Shown: positions 35,313 through 45,819, counted from the first letter of the stretch. The stretch: DNA of 64,000 nt from Symsagittifera roscoffensis (GCF_963678635.1 NC_087066.1:50339581-50403580); one strand, 5' to 3'. Notes: generated by a model from the letters alone, not told the origin. Translations and numbers: made by a program.

Positions 35313-35642
35313 AGCAGTCTTGTGATTCATACTGAAACCATTCTTTGCATTTTTTAATTCATGAATGTAATTTAAACTATTTTATGGCTCAAGCTTTCAA
35401 CAGTAGCTTATTTTGAACCTTACGCTTTTGTGTACGCGCAAATACCATTTACGCCAGTTGGTCTTTTTAACGTATTGAGCAGTCTTGTGATTCATACTGA
35501 AACCATTCTTTGCATTTTTTAATTCATGAATGTAATTTAAACTATTTTATGGCTCAAGCTTTCAACAGTAGCTTATTTTGAACCTTACGCTTTTGTGTAC
35601 GCGCAAATACCATTTACGCCAGTTGGTCTTTTTAACGTATTG
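35313..35642 (+). repeat. perfect 165-bp tandem duplication upstream of ARL3
   Basis: AGCAGTCTTGTGATTCATAC begins at 35313 and again at 35478, and the two 165-base units look identical through ...GTCTTTTTAACGTATTG. The first 11 bases of each unit (AGCAGTCTTGT) equal the 3' terminus of the HINE-like family. The array ends about 120 bp before the ARL3 start codon, so it lies in the likely promoter or 5' intron. Confidence 0.93.
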
Positions 35643-35724
35643 AGAATTTAATAAAACAACCGCAAGCAGTTTTATTTTGTGAAATAAGTTTCACTTTGAT
35701 TTTGCTATATCAATTTTATGATAA

Positions 35725-35741
35725 ATTTTCAATTGTTTTAG
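35725..35741 (+). promoter_or_regulatory. candidate 3' splice acceptor in the ARL3 5' leader
   Basis: TTTTCAATTGTTTTAG lies 22 bases before the ATG and fits a 3' splice site. It would serve either an intron in the 5' UTR or a trans-spliced leader. No donor can be paired confidently. Confidence 0.4.
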
Positions 35742-35763
35742 TTACAAAAGTTAACGTAACAAC

Positions 35764-36300
35764 ATGGTTCTTCTCTCTGCTCTCCGAAAACTCCGGAAAA
35801 GTTCCGATCGCGACCTCAAACTCCTCCTTCTGGGCCTGGACAACGCGGGCAAAACGACAATCCTCAAACTCGTCGCCAACGAGGATCCCATTGTAACACC
35901 AACTCAAGGAGTCAATGTCAAGTCGGTCCAGAAAGACGGCTTCAAAATGACCATTATCGATGTCGGAGGTCAGAAAAATCTGCGACCATTTTGGCGAAAT
36001 TACTTCGATGGAACTGATGTTTTGGTGTACGTCGTTGACAGTCACGACACAAAACGACTTCAGGAATCGGCCGATTGTTTTTTGGACTGTTTGGACGAAA
36101 GCAAACTTGACAAAGTGCCAGTGTTGGTTCTGGCTAACAAACAAGATTTGAAAGGAGGAGCTTCAGTTGACCAGATTAAGAAGAGTTTTGATCTGGCGGA
36201 TTTGACCGAGCGACAGTGGACACTTCTGCCCAGTTCGGCAGTCGGGTCTGGCAAGGGGATCCAAGAAGGCTTTGAGTGGGCAGTGAAACACGCCAAGTGA
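35764..36300 (+). CDS. ARL3: ADP-ribosylation factor-like GTPase, ARL3 type
   Basis: A 178-residue small GTPase in one exon. It has the P-loop GLDNAGKT (residues 24-31), the switch I TPTQG with its Thr at 47, the switch II DVGGQ (66-70), the NKQD base-recognition motif (125-128) and an SSAVGSG G5 loop. The N-terminus MVLLSALRKLRKS is an amphipathic helix of ARL3 style (MGLLSILRKL in the human protein) with Val replacing Gly2, so N-myristoylation is not possible; ARL3 is not normally myristoylated. ARL3 in other animals releases lipid-modified cargo from UNC119/PDE6D-type carriers in cilia and at the Golgi. Total length matches the family, and no frame damage is seen. Codon use is more GC-rich than the surroundings. 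Lack of introns is unusual and could reflect retroposition or lineage-specific loss. ARL2 is the main alternative; the N-terminal helix favours ARL3. Confidence 0.88.
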   Translation: MVLLSALRKLRKSSDRDLKLLLLGLDNAGKTTILKLVANEDPIVTPTQGVNVKSVQKDGFKMTIIDVGGQKNLRPFWRNYFDGTDVLVYVVDSHDTKRLQESADCFLDCLDESKLDKVPVLVLANKQDLKGGASVDQIKKSFDLADLTERQWTLLPSSAVGSGKGIQEGFEWAVKHAK

Positions 36301-36641
36301 ATAGCAAATCTCAACCAAACAAAAATACATTTTAAATTTAATATACTATTTTGAAGAAAAAAAATATTGTAAATTTCGATAATTTCGTTATAAATTTAAA
36401 ATGAAAATTTTTTTGAAGTAATATAATCTACAAAGATCAGTTTCTCATTAGAGATTGTGTACAATTGCCCGAAATGAAATTGGGTACAACTTGGTGACGA
36501 GGTTAAAGAGCTGAAAGAACGGGAATGTTACTTTTTCCTTATTTTTGCTTGCGAACGATTCAGACAAGTTTTTTTTGGATATTTCAAATTGTTGTTGTTC
36601 TCAGCCCGTTCTTCAAACAGTAAGAAGTTTCATTAGCGTCA
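36301..36641. other. ARL3 3' flank
   Basis: AT-rich. No exact AATAAA is seen close to the stop; AATATA at about 36339 and AAATATTG at about 36361 are the nearest candidates for a variant polyadenylation signal. Confidence 0.4.
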
Positions 36642-37045
36642 GTAGAGGATTTACAGCGGACGCCCTCCTCCCCTCAAGGATTCGACCCCCTGCCGACCTA
36701 AAGGATCCCTCCTTTGTACTATTTCGAGATATCTATTTTTGGTGAGATACCCTAGAATTTTTCTAAAGTCGCCTTTGGCGCCAATATATACTATTTTTTG
36801 AGGGAGGAGCGCGCGCCGAAAAAGCGCGATTTGTTGGTCAAAATTTTCCAAAAAGTGCCTAAAAACTCCTTTTTTTGGCCTATTTTTTCAAAAGTTTGCT
36901 TGCAGCGCAGAAAGATTGGTCAAAATGGAAATGGGGTGTTTATAGCGATTTCGGAAAGCTCGATTTTGGAAATCAATTCGGTCATTAAAAAAAAAAAAGG
37001 TCGACAAAATTTTCGAAACTGTTTTTAAAACTCGTCCCTCACCCA
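36642..37045. mobile_element. hAT-like MITE, copy M3
   Basis: Begins CAGTAGAGGATTTACAG and contains GATTCGACCCCCTGCCGACC, AAAGTCGCCTTTGGCGCC, GGAGCGCGCGCC and GGTCGACAAAATTTTCGAAA blocks in the order shared with M2 and M5. The end with the GGATCTAGG terminus is degraded (CTCGTCCCTCACCC). Confidence 0.65.
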
Positions 37046-40000
37046 CCTTGTTTTTTTTACATTGTTTTTTTTACAATAACAAGGATCCTTTATAATTTCA
37101 CTTCAAAGCTGAAGTGATCATAAAACTACGCATAAAGACAAGTTTTTTTATTTGGCACGACATAATATACCGAGATCAAACTGTGTTCTGTTTTTTTGCG
37201 GATTCCGAATAAGCCTGGAAACAGCAGTTTTTGAGGAAACGGCAAATTTTTTTTTTGATAATTTTTTGTTAAATTTTGCTGCGGTAGAACCGCCAGACAT
37301 ACCGCAGCTCTAATTACGAGCTAAATTAAACAAAAAGCAGTAATAAAAATCCTGAGTTTACTTCCACAATTCATTATCATACATTTATATCTTAAAGCCT
37401 ATTGATTTTGGAAATTGATGGCGGATAAAATTTTCAGCAATTGTGAGAAAAACACATGCAGTTCGGGAAAATTGTTAGCTATTGGGTAAAACCATCGCCA
37501 ATGGGAGAAAACTAATTCAATCTAGGTGAAATTATCTCAAATGATTTATCTCAAATTTTATCACAAATACTGGGCTAAAATGTTGAGCTTCTGGTTTGCT
37601 GTTTTTTAAATTGCGGTTAGTAACAAAGCTTACATCAAATGCTAGTGCTTTCTGTCGGAATGTAACCTATCTAATTATATAAACAAAAAAACAATAAAAG
37701 AAAAATCGGAAAAAAAAAGATTTCATTGAAAAACGCTTTTATATCTATCTGCACCTAAATACCTGAGTGCATCTAAAGAGACATCAGAGAGTATTAACGA
37801 TCTTACAACCAGGAAAAAATTGTCTCTAATCAGACCTTAGTAATTTTCCCAAATGAAAAATGTAATTTATTATGTTTTAGCAAAAAAATGAGTTTTCGCA
37901 AATCCTCAGCACTTATTTGTTGCAAATATTGCTTGAGTGATAGAATTAAACATAAAATATCTTTCCGTAGCGCAAAATACTATTTATTTTCAAACCAAAC
38001 TCAAAACTCCATAAACGGGTAAAGAAACATGGAAAAAGTTTGAAACTATGTTCTTTTCCATGCGCACCTCGAACCTTCATACAGTTTATATTAATCTCTC
38101 ACCAAATAGGTCAGAAACTTCTAAATGGACTAAACGAGACCGCCTATTATCGATTAGACTGAACAACATGAACAGTTTTTTTTTCGGATAATAAGGTTAA
38201 CATTATGCCAATTCGTGCATCAAGTTAGCATTATACGCTTTAAAATTGGCAATAAAGCAAAAAATTGTCTAAAATTTTGTACTTGGATGGGCTATTTGCA
38301 AACAACGACCAGACAAATGGTGGGAAAACGAAATCTTTACAAAGTTACTTAACTAACATACATGAAAAAACTCTATTTTTGATCACTCAATTTGCAACAA
38401 AAAAAACATATATATGCTAATGTGTTTGAATTCCTAGACGTTCCGACTGCACTTTGAGGCCCATTAAGAAGTTTGTTGGTCGATTAGTTGACAATATAAT
38501 CCAAATTTTTTTATCCCTCTACTCTATGTAAAAAACAGAGGGTAAAATTGCCTCTCGCATTGTTTTACTGACACTAAATTGCTTGTGCAAAGTAAATTTG
38601 GAACACCATGCTGGCCAAATTAGCAATTTCAAACATCCGTTTTTCCAAAAAAGTTTAAAGGTGAAAACTATAATTTTTAAATGAGCTCCAGACAATACCT
38701 TCCAAATTGTATAAAAAGTTTCGTCAGAAGTGCTGAGTTACAAAAACCCAAAACTGACTGAACAATAAAATCACCATAGCTTAACTTTTCCGCCGTTTCT
38801 ATGAAAGCTGAAACAAAAATTACTTAACAGCAAAACAGTACAATACAAATGGCTTGAAAAAATCCACGAGCTGATAAACTTTTTGGTTTGTCCTAAATGC
38901 TAAAAATTTTCTAAACTGAGAAACAATCGTACCTATGAAATAAAACAAAAACAGGAGTCTTCAGCTATTTAGCAGATCTAGCTATAAAACGGGAATCATC
39001 AGATCTGATGCAGAGCTGTGCACATCTGACAAGTAACTCTGCTTTGCATTTTGTCCGCAATTTAAACCAAATTGATTACATGTACACTTACTTGCTTATT
39101 TTTATGTTACGCGTTGAGTTACTTATTGAATTATTGGGCTCAGATTTTACTGCGTTTAGTTTTTGTTGTACCCTTTTTGTTTATTTGAATCTTATTTAGA
39201 TTCAGGTTTTTTAAATTGAGTCAATCGAGGACTAATATTTCCAGCCAATTGTTTGCAGAAGATGATATGAACTATTTAAACTGCTTTTTTAAACATCAGA
39301 TCCTCCTCCCCAGTAGCGGATCTACGGGAGGGGGCTGCATTTTTTGAACATCTGCCCCTCCCCTTTTCTCGAGGTCCCCCAATGTCGGACTTAATGTCGG
39401 TCAATCAAAGATGAAAGTCGTAAAATACTACCGAAGGAAGGACCAATTTTTTGTGCTGGATGAATCTCCACGCATAAATTACTCGCGTTACACTTTGAAC
39501 ATTTTTAAACTACACCGCGCAACAAAATTGTTCCGAAACGAATTGAGGCAAACAATTTCGTCGTATTAGTTTCGTACGATTCAATATTTTACACTTGACG
39601 TTAGATATTGTCCGAAACTTAGTTTTTTAAAACTTATTTTACAAAAAATTATTCGATACGGATTAAGAAGAATCTAAACATCTTGCCATGGTATACGAGC
39701 AATCTTGTTTGTATCTAATTGTTTTCAGAGAGATTTTAAAATAATTTTCGTAAAAAACTGCCAATAATTCTGAAATTATTGGGGAAAAGTCCTTTTTACA
39801 GGAAACTTGAGAAAATGTTTATTTGAATTTGTCTAATTTTTATTCTAGTTTTCTTTTTTAGAGAAAAACAAGGAAATTCGCATACGTCTTGAAGTTAAGA
39901 AGAAATTTTTGAGATGCACAAGAGAACGTTTGAGAACTACGATTCAAGAGAACTACGATTCAGGGCTTACATACTGGTAGCGGTAAAAACTGGAGGCTTT

Positions 40001-40096
40001 AAAGCCGCGAAAAAAACATGTATAATTTACTTGATAGATTTTGTGTGTCTAATATATTATCATGTTGATTTGTTATGATTGCTGTTATTTTCTTTT
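37046..40096. other. no gene recognised
   Basis: AT-rich. Holds a short MITE fragment at about 39311-39380 (AGTAGCGGATCTACGGGAGG), a possible decayed HINE-like 3' end at 39688-39709 (ATACGAGCAATCTTGT), and a pair of GATCTGATGCAG-type motifs around 38975-39030. No coding frame is convincing. Confidence 0.5.
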
Positions 40097-40612
40097 TGTT
40101 CCGACTTTCGATACGAAAGTAACGGAATATTTGTGCTCGGGTGGGTTTTTTTTTTCTTCAGACAAATTTCGACCTTTTAACTAGCCGTTTTTGACGGAAT
40201 TTTTTTATATCATTCGAAAGCTATTGTTGTCCTGAGCTTAAATTTGAAAAAATATTTCACCTGTGATTACTTTTCGGGGTTTAAAGATTGCCATTTTGGC
40301 CAATTTGGGACAATTAACGTGCGATAAATTTCGCGCTATTAACGCGTAAGCGATATTTAATCCGTCTTAGAATTCGTTCCAAATTGGTTCAAGGAAGCTT
40401 ATATGCCATAATTGATTTGTTAATAGACGCAAAATTTGTCACTTTGTACTTAATATGATGTGTGGCGGGATGTTTTTACAGAAAATCTCAAATTTTTTCA
40501 AAAAAAAATTTTTTTTTTTATTGCATTGAAATTTTTCATCTTATTAATGCTCCATAGACCTTAAAAGGTAGTCGGAACTTTCAAGGCTTCGCCCTGATAC
40601 GAACAGTCTTGT
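40097..40612 (+). mobile_element. HINE-like element, copy C
   Basis: Starts GTTCCGACTTTCGATACGAA and ends GAACAGTCTTGT. The 3' hairpin is damaged (TCAAGGCTTCGCCCTGA) and the central CpG palindrome partly decayed (GTGCGATAAATTTCGCGC). Slightly shorter than A and B. Confidence 0.8.
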
Positions 40613-41449
40613 CTTTTTTTGAATTTATTTTGTGATTAAGCGTAGTTTTGTGGTCGTGAGATGTTTCGATCAAAAATGACATAAAACATTTCAAACTGTG
40701 TTTAATTTAAAATTGATTCAGATTTTCGCAGCTTTGCAGATCTGATGCAGGGTTGAGTCAGATCTGGCATGAGCTGTTGCAGATCTGCTCAGACCTTAGT
40801 GAAACCTGCTCATACCTGTAGAAATCAGCTGGCAGATCTGATGCAGATCTGCAACAGGTGTGATCAGCTTTAAAATAGACATGCTGCAAAGAGACATTCA
40901 AAGATTTGGTACGGGCACTACATTACAAAAATTCAACATGCGGGAAAAATTTTGTTGATCTGAAATGCTGAAAAAGTATTCACATCCTTTTCGGTGGTCA
41001 AAGAGAAACATCAAGGTCTTAAGTTCAAGTGCGATTATATTTTGGTCTTGCTTTCCACAAATTTCTTGGTCTTTGGTTTTTTTTTCGCTCTTGCTTTTCA
41101 TTCTACCTATAGCAACAATTTTTTCTCATTCAATTTGGCTCTAGCTATCTTTTAATTTTTTATACACAAATTGCTAGTTGAGTATGTTTATAGCATTCAT
41201 CAACAATAGTAGAACCTAATTAAAAAATATAGATTCTACTAACAAAATGTGGAATCGATTAACAAGTTGCGGATTCAATTTATAAATCCAAATTTTGCGA
41301 CAAATGTTATGTGCCGATAAAAGTTGCGTTACAAAAATTGAAGCTGTGGAGTTTGCGACTATTTAGGAAGTAGAATCGGCAAGTGACTTTGGAAACAATT
41401 CCAGGGTTATCGCTGTACTCCAAAGGCACACACACACAACTCACCCGTA
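40613..41449. other. spacer with a CAGATCTG cluster
   Basis: No gene. At 40735-40860 the string GCAGATCTG (or CAGATCTG with one change) occurs about six times within 125 bp, often followed by ATGCAG. It is separate from the palindrome array at 42458 but uses the same 8-base palindrome. Confidence 0.6.
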
Positions 41450-41671
41450 CCCAGTAAATTTTCTAAAACAGATTTGAAATTCTTTTTTTTCTTGTGTAAC
41501 CTAATTTTCAAATCTGAAATTCTTTATTTCAGATCCTAGATAAGAATTAACCAATTTCAGACCTGAAAAATATTTTTTTTTGATAAAAATCGAAAATTTC
41601 AAAATGTTGATTTGACTTTTGAAGTTTTGTTACGTATCTTGTTGAGCCTGAAAATAACAAATTTAGATCAT

Positions 41672-42195
41672 AACAAGACTGCTCGTATCAGGGCGAAGCC
41701 CTGAATGTTCCGACTGCCTTTTAAGGTTTATGGAGCAGCAGTAATAACATAAAAAAATTAAATGAAATAAAATAAAATGCAATTTTTTTTTCTAAAATTT
41801 GAATTTTTTTTTGAAAAACATCACCCCACACACCATATAAAGTATAAAAAGATAGATTTCGTTCCTTGTAATAAATCAATTATGGCAAATAAGCTTCGTT
41901 CAACCCATTTGGAACGATTTATAAGACGGATTAAATCTCCGCTTACGCGTTAATAGCGCGAATTAAATCGCGCGTTAATTGTTCCAAATTGGTCAAAATG
42001 GCAATCTTTAAACCCTAATAACTTTACAAAAAATGATCACAGGTGAAATATCTTGTCAAATTTAAGCTCAAGACAACAATACCTTTTAAAAATTCCGTCA
42101 AAAATGGCTAGTTAAGAAGTCGAAGTTTGTCTGAAGAAAAAAAACCCACCCCGAGCACAAATATTCCGTTACTTTCGTATCGAAAGTCGGAACAA
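41672..42195 (-). mobile_element. HINE-like element, copy D, nested in the TIR element
   Basis: Reverse-orientation copy: AACAAGACTGCTCGTATCAG at the left, GTCGGAACAA at the right. The 3' hairpin is perfect; the central palindrome reads GCGCGAATTAAATCGCGC. It inserted after the TIR element was in place. Confidence 0.82.
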
Positions 42196-42457
42196 AAATG
42201 CCTAATAACAGCCTAATATGCCTAATAGACCATAAAATGCCTTATTGCAAATTAATTTTTTCATTGAATCAGATGGGAAATTAATTCCAGGCAATTTAAA
42301 TTGAAGGCAAATAGGAAAATTGGAAATGGCAGAAATAGTGGAAGTCCACTTTATAGACTTATTCTCAGTGAATAAAAATTTTCATGTTTTCTTTATTTTG
42401 AACCGAATTGCACGTAATAACATAAATAAATCAACCAATATTTTGAGACCAGAAAAA

Positions 42458-42652
42458 GCCAAGAAAAAGAAATTTTCAGATCTGAAATAGCCAAGAAAAA
42501 GAAAATTTCAGATCTGAAATAGCCAAGAAAAACGAAATTTCAGATCTAAAAAAGCCAAGAAAAAGAACATTTCAGATCTGAAATAGCCAAAAAAAAGAAA
42601 ATTTCAGATCTGAAATAGCCAAGAAAAAGAAAATTTCAGATCTGAATTAGCC
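42458..42652 (+). repeat. array of six 32-bp units carrying a 16-bp palindrome
   Basis: Units read GCCAAGAAAAAGAAAATTTC followed by AGATCTGAAATA. The junction forms ATTTCAGATCTGAAAT, a perfect 16-base palindrome centred on AGATCT. Four of the six keep it with at most one change; one has CAGATCTAAAA and the last has CTGAATT. Related half-palindromes lie at both ends of the enclosing TIR element. Confidence 0.9.
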
Positions 42653-42763
42653 CATCCTTAAAGTATCCATGCGTTATTTAAACATTTCACAACCTATTCC
42701 AGATCTGAAATTTAGATCTGAAATAGATCATTTCAGATCTGTTTTAGAAAATTTACTGGGTAC

Positions 42764-43599
42764 GGGCATAAAGGCACAGTTTGGCTTCACATAAAAGTTT
42801 GCTTTGAGCTCAAAATCTCGCCAAATCACGTTTAATCAACCCGATTGTAATTTCTGGGTTTGTTTTCTAAATGACAAAGTACCTATCACTGCTAAGCTGC
42901 AAAAATTTTCGTTACAATCAAATGCGAACGATGCAACAAAACACCATAATTAACACAAAGTAATGCTATCGACAAAAATAGATTTTCACCCGCAATTTTT
43001 TGAAAAGTGTTCGAGAATTGAACTTGCAAAAACAATTTGCTCAAGAATTATTTTTGATCGAGGAGAATTTGCAAAAACAACTGAAATTTCCATAAGTTTT
43101 TCAGATATTTGCAAGATGTTCAAAACATTCGAGCTTGAGTAAAAAAACTTTTGCTTTTGTTAAAAAAGGCACTTTGTTTATACATTTCATTGTCTTAAAT
43201 TAGCTCCGAGGAATAAATATTTGGTACTTTTACTGTTATAACGTTACTTAATTGTCATTCACTAACATCTATTTTTGACCACCCATAAAGCAAAAAAAAA
43301 TGCATAATGTGTTTTTAAAGCAAAATCGTTTACATCAAAGGCACATACTACTCGGCTCATTTGCACATCTAAGTGGAAATGATCGGCTGTTCTTGAGTTA
43401 GTGAAGTTCTTTGGGTCAACTTTGAAGCTCATCGAATCGAATCGAAGCTCATCCGGAAAATATGCAGAATGAACAAACTGATTAAATTTGCTTCACAAAC
43501 AATAATTGGACAAATTAAATCTAATAGTTGGAAACTAAGGTGATATAGTTTTTTAAACTGTAAAATCAATTTGATTTAGAAAAAATAAAAAGCTAGTTA
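42764..43599. other. no gene recognised
   Basis: AT-rich; no frame, repeat or RNA gene recognised. Confidence 0.5.
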
Positions 43600-43817
43600 T
43601 TGTTCCGACGACTTTCGAACCAAGCAATGGAATGTTTGTGTTCCGATTAGGTTTTTCCGCGCTCAGTTTTCAGCGTTTTGTTGGGTCATTTTTGTGGAGT
43701 CTTGTTAGACCATCTGAAAAATATTGATGTACTCAGCTCAAAATTGGAACAATTAATCTGCGATCATTTGTTCTAAAATTATAATGGGTTGAATTTGGTA
43801 CTTCTTGGACCATATTA

Positions 43818-45119
43818 CATTCGTGGACAAAAGTCCCTGCACTCTTTTTCGACATTGAAAAAACAAGAAACAAAATTGTTGATTTCTCAAAAACAAAAAA
43901 CTATAGAACAAATATTTTTTGCACACTGTTCAAGCAAGAATCGAGCGTCTTTTTGCAGTCAACACAAGTTCCATTTGTTTTTGCAACGATCTGAACAGTC
44001 GTTTGATTGTAAGTTCAGAAATTCGGTCGCATTCTTCCTTCGCGACTTCCCACAGCTCATCCAGAATTTGTGCGCTCCTGACATTTATGCGGTCCTTCAA
44101 AATCTTCCATGAGTTTTCAAGGATGCTCAAATCAGGGCTTTGTGGCGGATAATTGTGGAGTAGTGACACGTTCTTGGAATAGAGAAATTGGAGGGTCGAC
44201 ATGAAAGTATGAATTGTTGCCCCATCTTGTTGAAAAAGCATTGATGGATCGGAACACAAGTCGGGCAATTCTTGCTGGAGTATCCTTTGATACTGCTCTG
44301 AATTCACTGTACCCTGACACTTCACTAGTGTGCGGTACCCATCACCCCTGATAGCTCCCCAGACCATCAGAGACTTGGAGAACTTTGTTGTTTCTGTACA
44401 GTATTTTGACAGGTGCCTGGCGTTAATAGGGCGCCGAACAAACTGTTTTCGTCGTGGGTTAATTTCCAACTTGGATTCATCCGTGAAAATGACTCTATTC
44501 CAGTCACGAAGAGTCCAGTCTTTTTTTGATCGACAGAAGTCTATTCTTTTCCGGATATGAGTTGGCGTTAATTTGGGTTTGGGTGCAGCAATCCGCCCAT
44601 ATAGGCGATTTCTGCATAGATACCGACGTATCGTTCTATCTGACACTGCCCCAACTTCAGGCACTTCTGTCTGCAGCTGCTTTGCGGTGCAGAAGGGGTC
44701 AATCTTGCTTCGACGAACTAAGCGCTTTTCTGTGCGCTTTCCAAGCACTCTTGGTCGTCCAGATCCTGGTTCGTCGCACTGACTGAAGCCATCTCTGTCT
44801 CTTCTCAATATTCCAAAAAACGATCTCCGAGAAATATTCAACGTTGAAACAATATCAACAGTTTTGTAATTTTGCTTATGGAGCTCAAGAGCTCGTTTTT
44901 TCAAGTTGATGTCTCTCTTTGGAATTTTATCCATAACAATGATTATTGACTGTATTTAATTAACATCGCTATGTTTGCAAGTGTTTTACCAATTGTGTGT
45001 CAAAGTTTCACATTCACAGGCATGATAGTTAATGAGAAAAACCACTTCAATAATTGGGACGTTTTCGTCTTTTTTTTGCTCGTTTAAAAAAAGAGTGCAA
45101 AGAATTTTGTCCATGGCTG
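43818..45119 (-). mobile_element. Tc1-type DNA transposon, complete
   Basis: 1302 bp bounded by TA on both sides (43816-43817; 45120-45121). Terminal repeats: left CATTCGTGGACAAAAGTCCC then TGCACTCTTTTT; right, inverted, CAGCCATGGACAAAATTCTT then TGCACTCTTTTT, about 24 of 32 positions alike. It encloses one intact transposase gene on the minus strand. Size and TA duplication are typical of the Tc1/mariner superfamily. The differing TIRs argue against very recent movement, although the ORF is intact. Confidence 0.92.
43930..44934 (-). CDS. Tc1/mariner transposase
   Basis: 334 residues, no stops. An N-terminal helix-turn-helix (LKKRALELHKQNYKTVDIV, about 11-45) is followed by a GRPR motif (about 59-62) and a second HTH (about 70-110), the paired-type DNA-binding domain that binds the TIRs. 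The catalytic core shows VIFTDESKLEI (first Asp, about 150), MLFQQDGATIHT (second Asp) and YPPQSPDLSILENSW (Glu). I count 35 residues between the second Asp and the Glu, one more than the classic Tc1 DD34E. The start is the first ATG, 185 bp inside the right TIR. It cuts and pastes the element at TA sites. All catalytic residues are present, so it could be functional. Confidence 0.93.
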   Translation of the reverse strand: MDKIPKRDINLKKRALELHKQNYKTVDIVSTLNISRRSFFGILRRDRDGFSQCDEPGSGRPRVLGKRTEKRLVRRSKIDPFCTAKQLQTEVPEVGAVSDRTIRRYLCRNRLYGRIAAPKPKLTPTHIRKRIDFCRSKKDWTLRDWNRVIFTDESKLEINPRRKQFVRRPINARHLSKYCTETTKFSKSLMVWGAIRGDGYRTLVKCQGTVNSEQYQRILQQELPDLCSDPSMLFQQDGATIHTFMSTLQFLYSKNVSLLHNYPPQSPDLSILENSWKILKDRINVRSAQILDELWEVAKEECDRISELTIKRLFRSLQKQMELVLTAKRRSILA

Positions 45120-45186
45120 TAATTCAATGTGAGGCAGTTAACGCGCAATATGTCTTAATCCAAAATTCAAAAAAAAGAGATAAAAA

Positions 45187-45405
45187 TACGCAAGTGCGGA
45201 TCTAGGATTTTCTCGAGGGGGTGGCGGATTTTCAAAAATTTTCGAAAACTTGGTCGACCTTTTTTAAGGTCGAACAGTTTGATTCTCTCAGCTCTCTTAA
45301 ATCACTATAAAGAAACATTTTGACCAAATTTCCAAACAAACAGGTCAAAAAAATGGTTTTTAGGCACTTTTTGAAAAGTTTTGACCGCCTCGTCCCTAAA
45401 AATAC
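45187..45405 (-). mobile_element. hAT-like MITE, copy M4, truncated
   Basis: Starts GTGCGGATCTAGGATTTTCTCGAGG like M5 at 55172 and follows it through GGTCGACCTTTTTT, CATTTTGACCAAATTT and TTTAGGCACTTTTTGAAAAG, then loses similarity close to the LTR retrotransposon insertion point at 45406-45410. Confidence 0.65.
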
Positions 45406-45409
45406 GCAT

Positions 45410-45819
45410 TGGAACCTGATCTAAACTACATTTTATGATTGGATAAATTAGATATTTTACCAATGTAAAGTATTTAAAATTAACCAATCATGATCCATCT
45501 GACTAACAATCCACTTATTTGTAAGTGCTGAAATTACTTGTAATTTCAGCACCAGAGAGATTTGAATTTAACTTAGAAGTTAGTTGAACTCTCCCGAGTA
45601 CTTCAGCAGCCGCAATAAACCAGTATACCCTAGATCTATTGAATCTAGCAGAGACTAGTTAAACAACCTGAGACTAGATAGTATAAGAGTAAGATTAGGA
45701 CCGGTATTAGACTAAGAAGTTGCACGAATCTATCCGGCCGAAAATAAGATAGCGTGACGAGCAGACGGTGTACCCTATCCGAAATTACTCTATGAGTTAT
45801 ACGCTTCGGTCATAACTCA
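45410..45819 (+). repeat. 5' LTR of the 45.4-53.3 kb element
   Basis: 410 bp, TGGAACCTGATC to GGTCATAACTCA. Contains an 11-base inverted pair, GTGCTGAAATTAC / GTAATTTCAGCAC, around 45526-45553, and a CTATGAGTTATACGC / GGTCATAACTC pair at its 3' end. Confidence 0.95.

Larger units (their letters stand above)
41450..42761. mobile_element. TIR element of about 1.3 kb without coding capacity
   Basis: Left end CCCAGTAAATTTTCTAAAAC and right end in inverse orientation match over about 33 bp, with one mismatch (CAGATTTG versus CAGATCTG). TA flanks both ends (41448-41449 and 42762-42763), which would fit a Tc1/mariner-type duplication. Four more bases outside the TA (CCCG) also mirror each other, so the true end may lie a few bases further out. 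Inside are a HINE-like insertion and an array of palindromes. No transposase frame. Confidence 0.7.
43600..45165 (+). mobile_element. old HINE-like copy F, split by the Tc1 insertion
   Basis: The left part (43600-43817) starts TGTTCCGACGACTTTCG and follows the family through GTGTTCCGATTAGG, CATTTTTGTGGAGTCTTGTT, ATTGATGTACTCAGC and TGCGATCATTTGTTCTAAAA. After the transposon (45120 onward) AGGCAGTTAACGCGCAATAT matches the family's GACAATTAACGCGCGATAT. Identity is much lower than among A-D, so this is an older insertion. Its 3' end is not recognisable. Confidence 0.65.

Noticed and set aside
42458-42652. Palindrome array as a CRISPR-like array
   Set aside because: Spacers are the same GCCAAGAAAAAGAAA in each unit; it is a simple tandem repeat inside a transposon.
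43789-44786. Plus-strand frames across the Tc1 transposon
   Set aside because: They are antisense shadows of the intact transposase.
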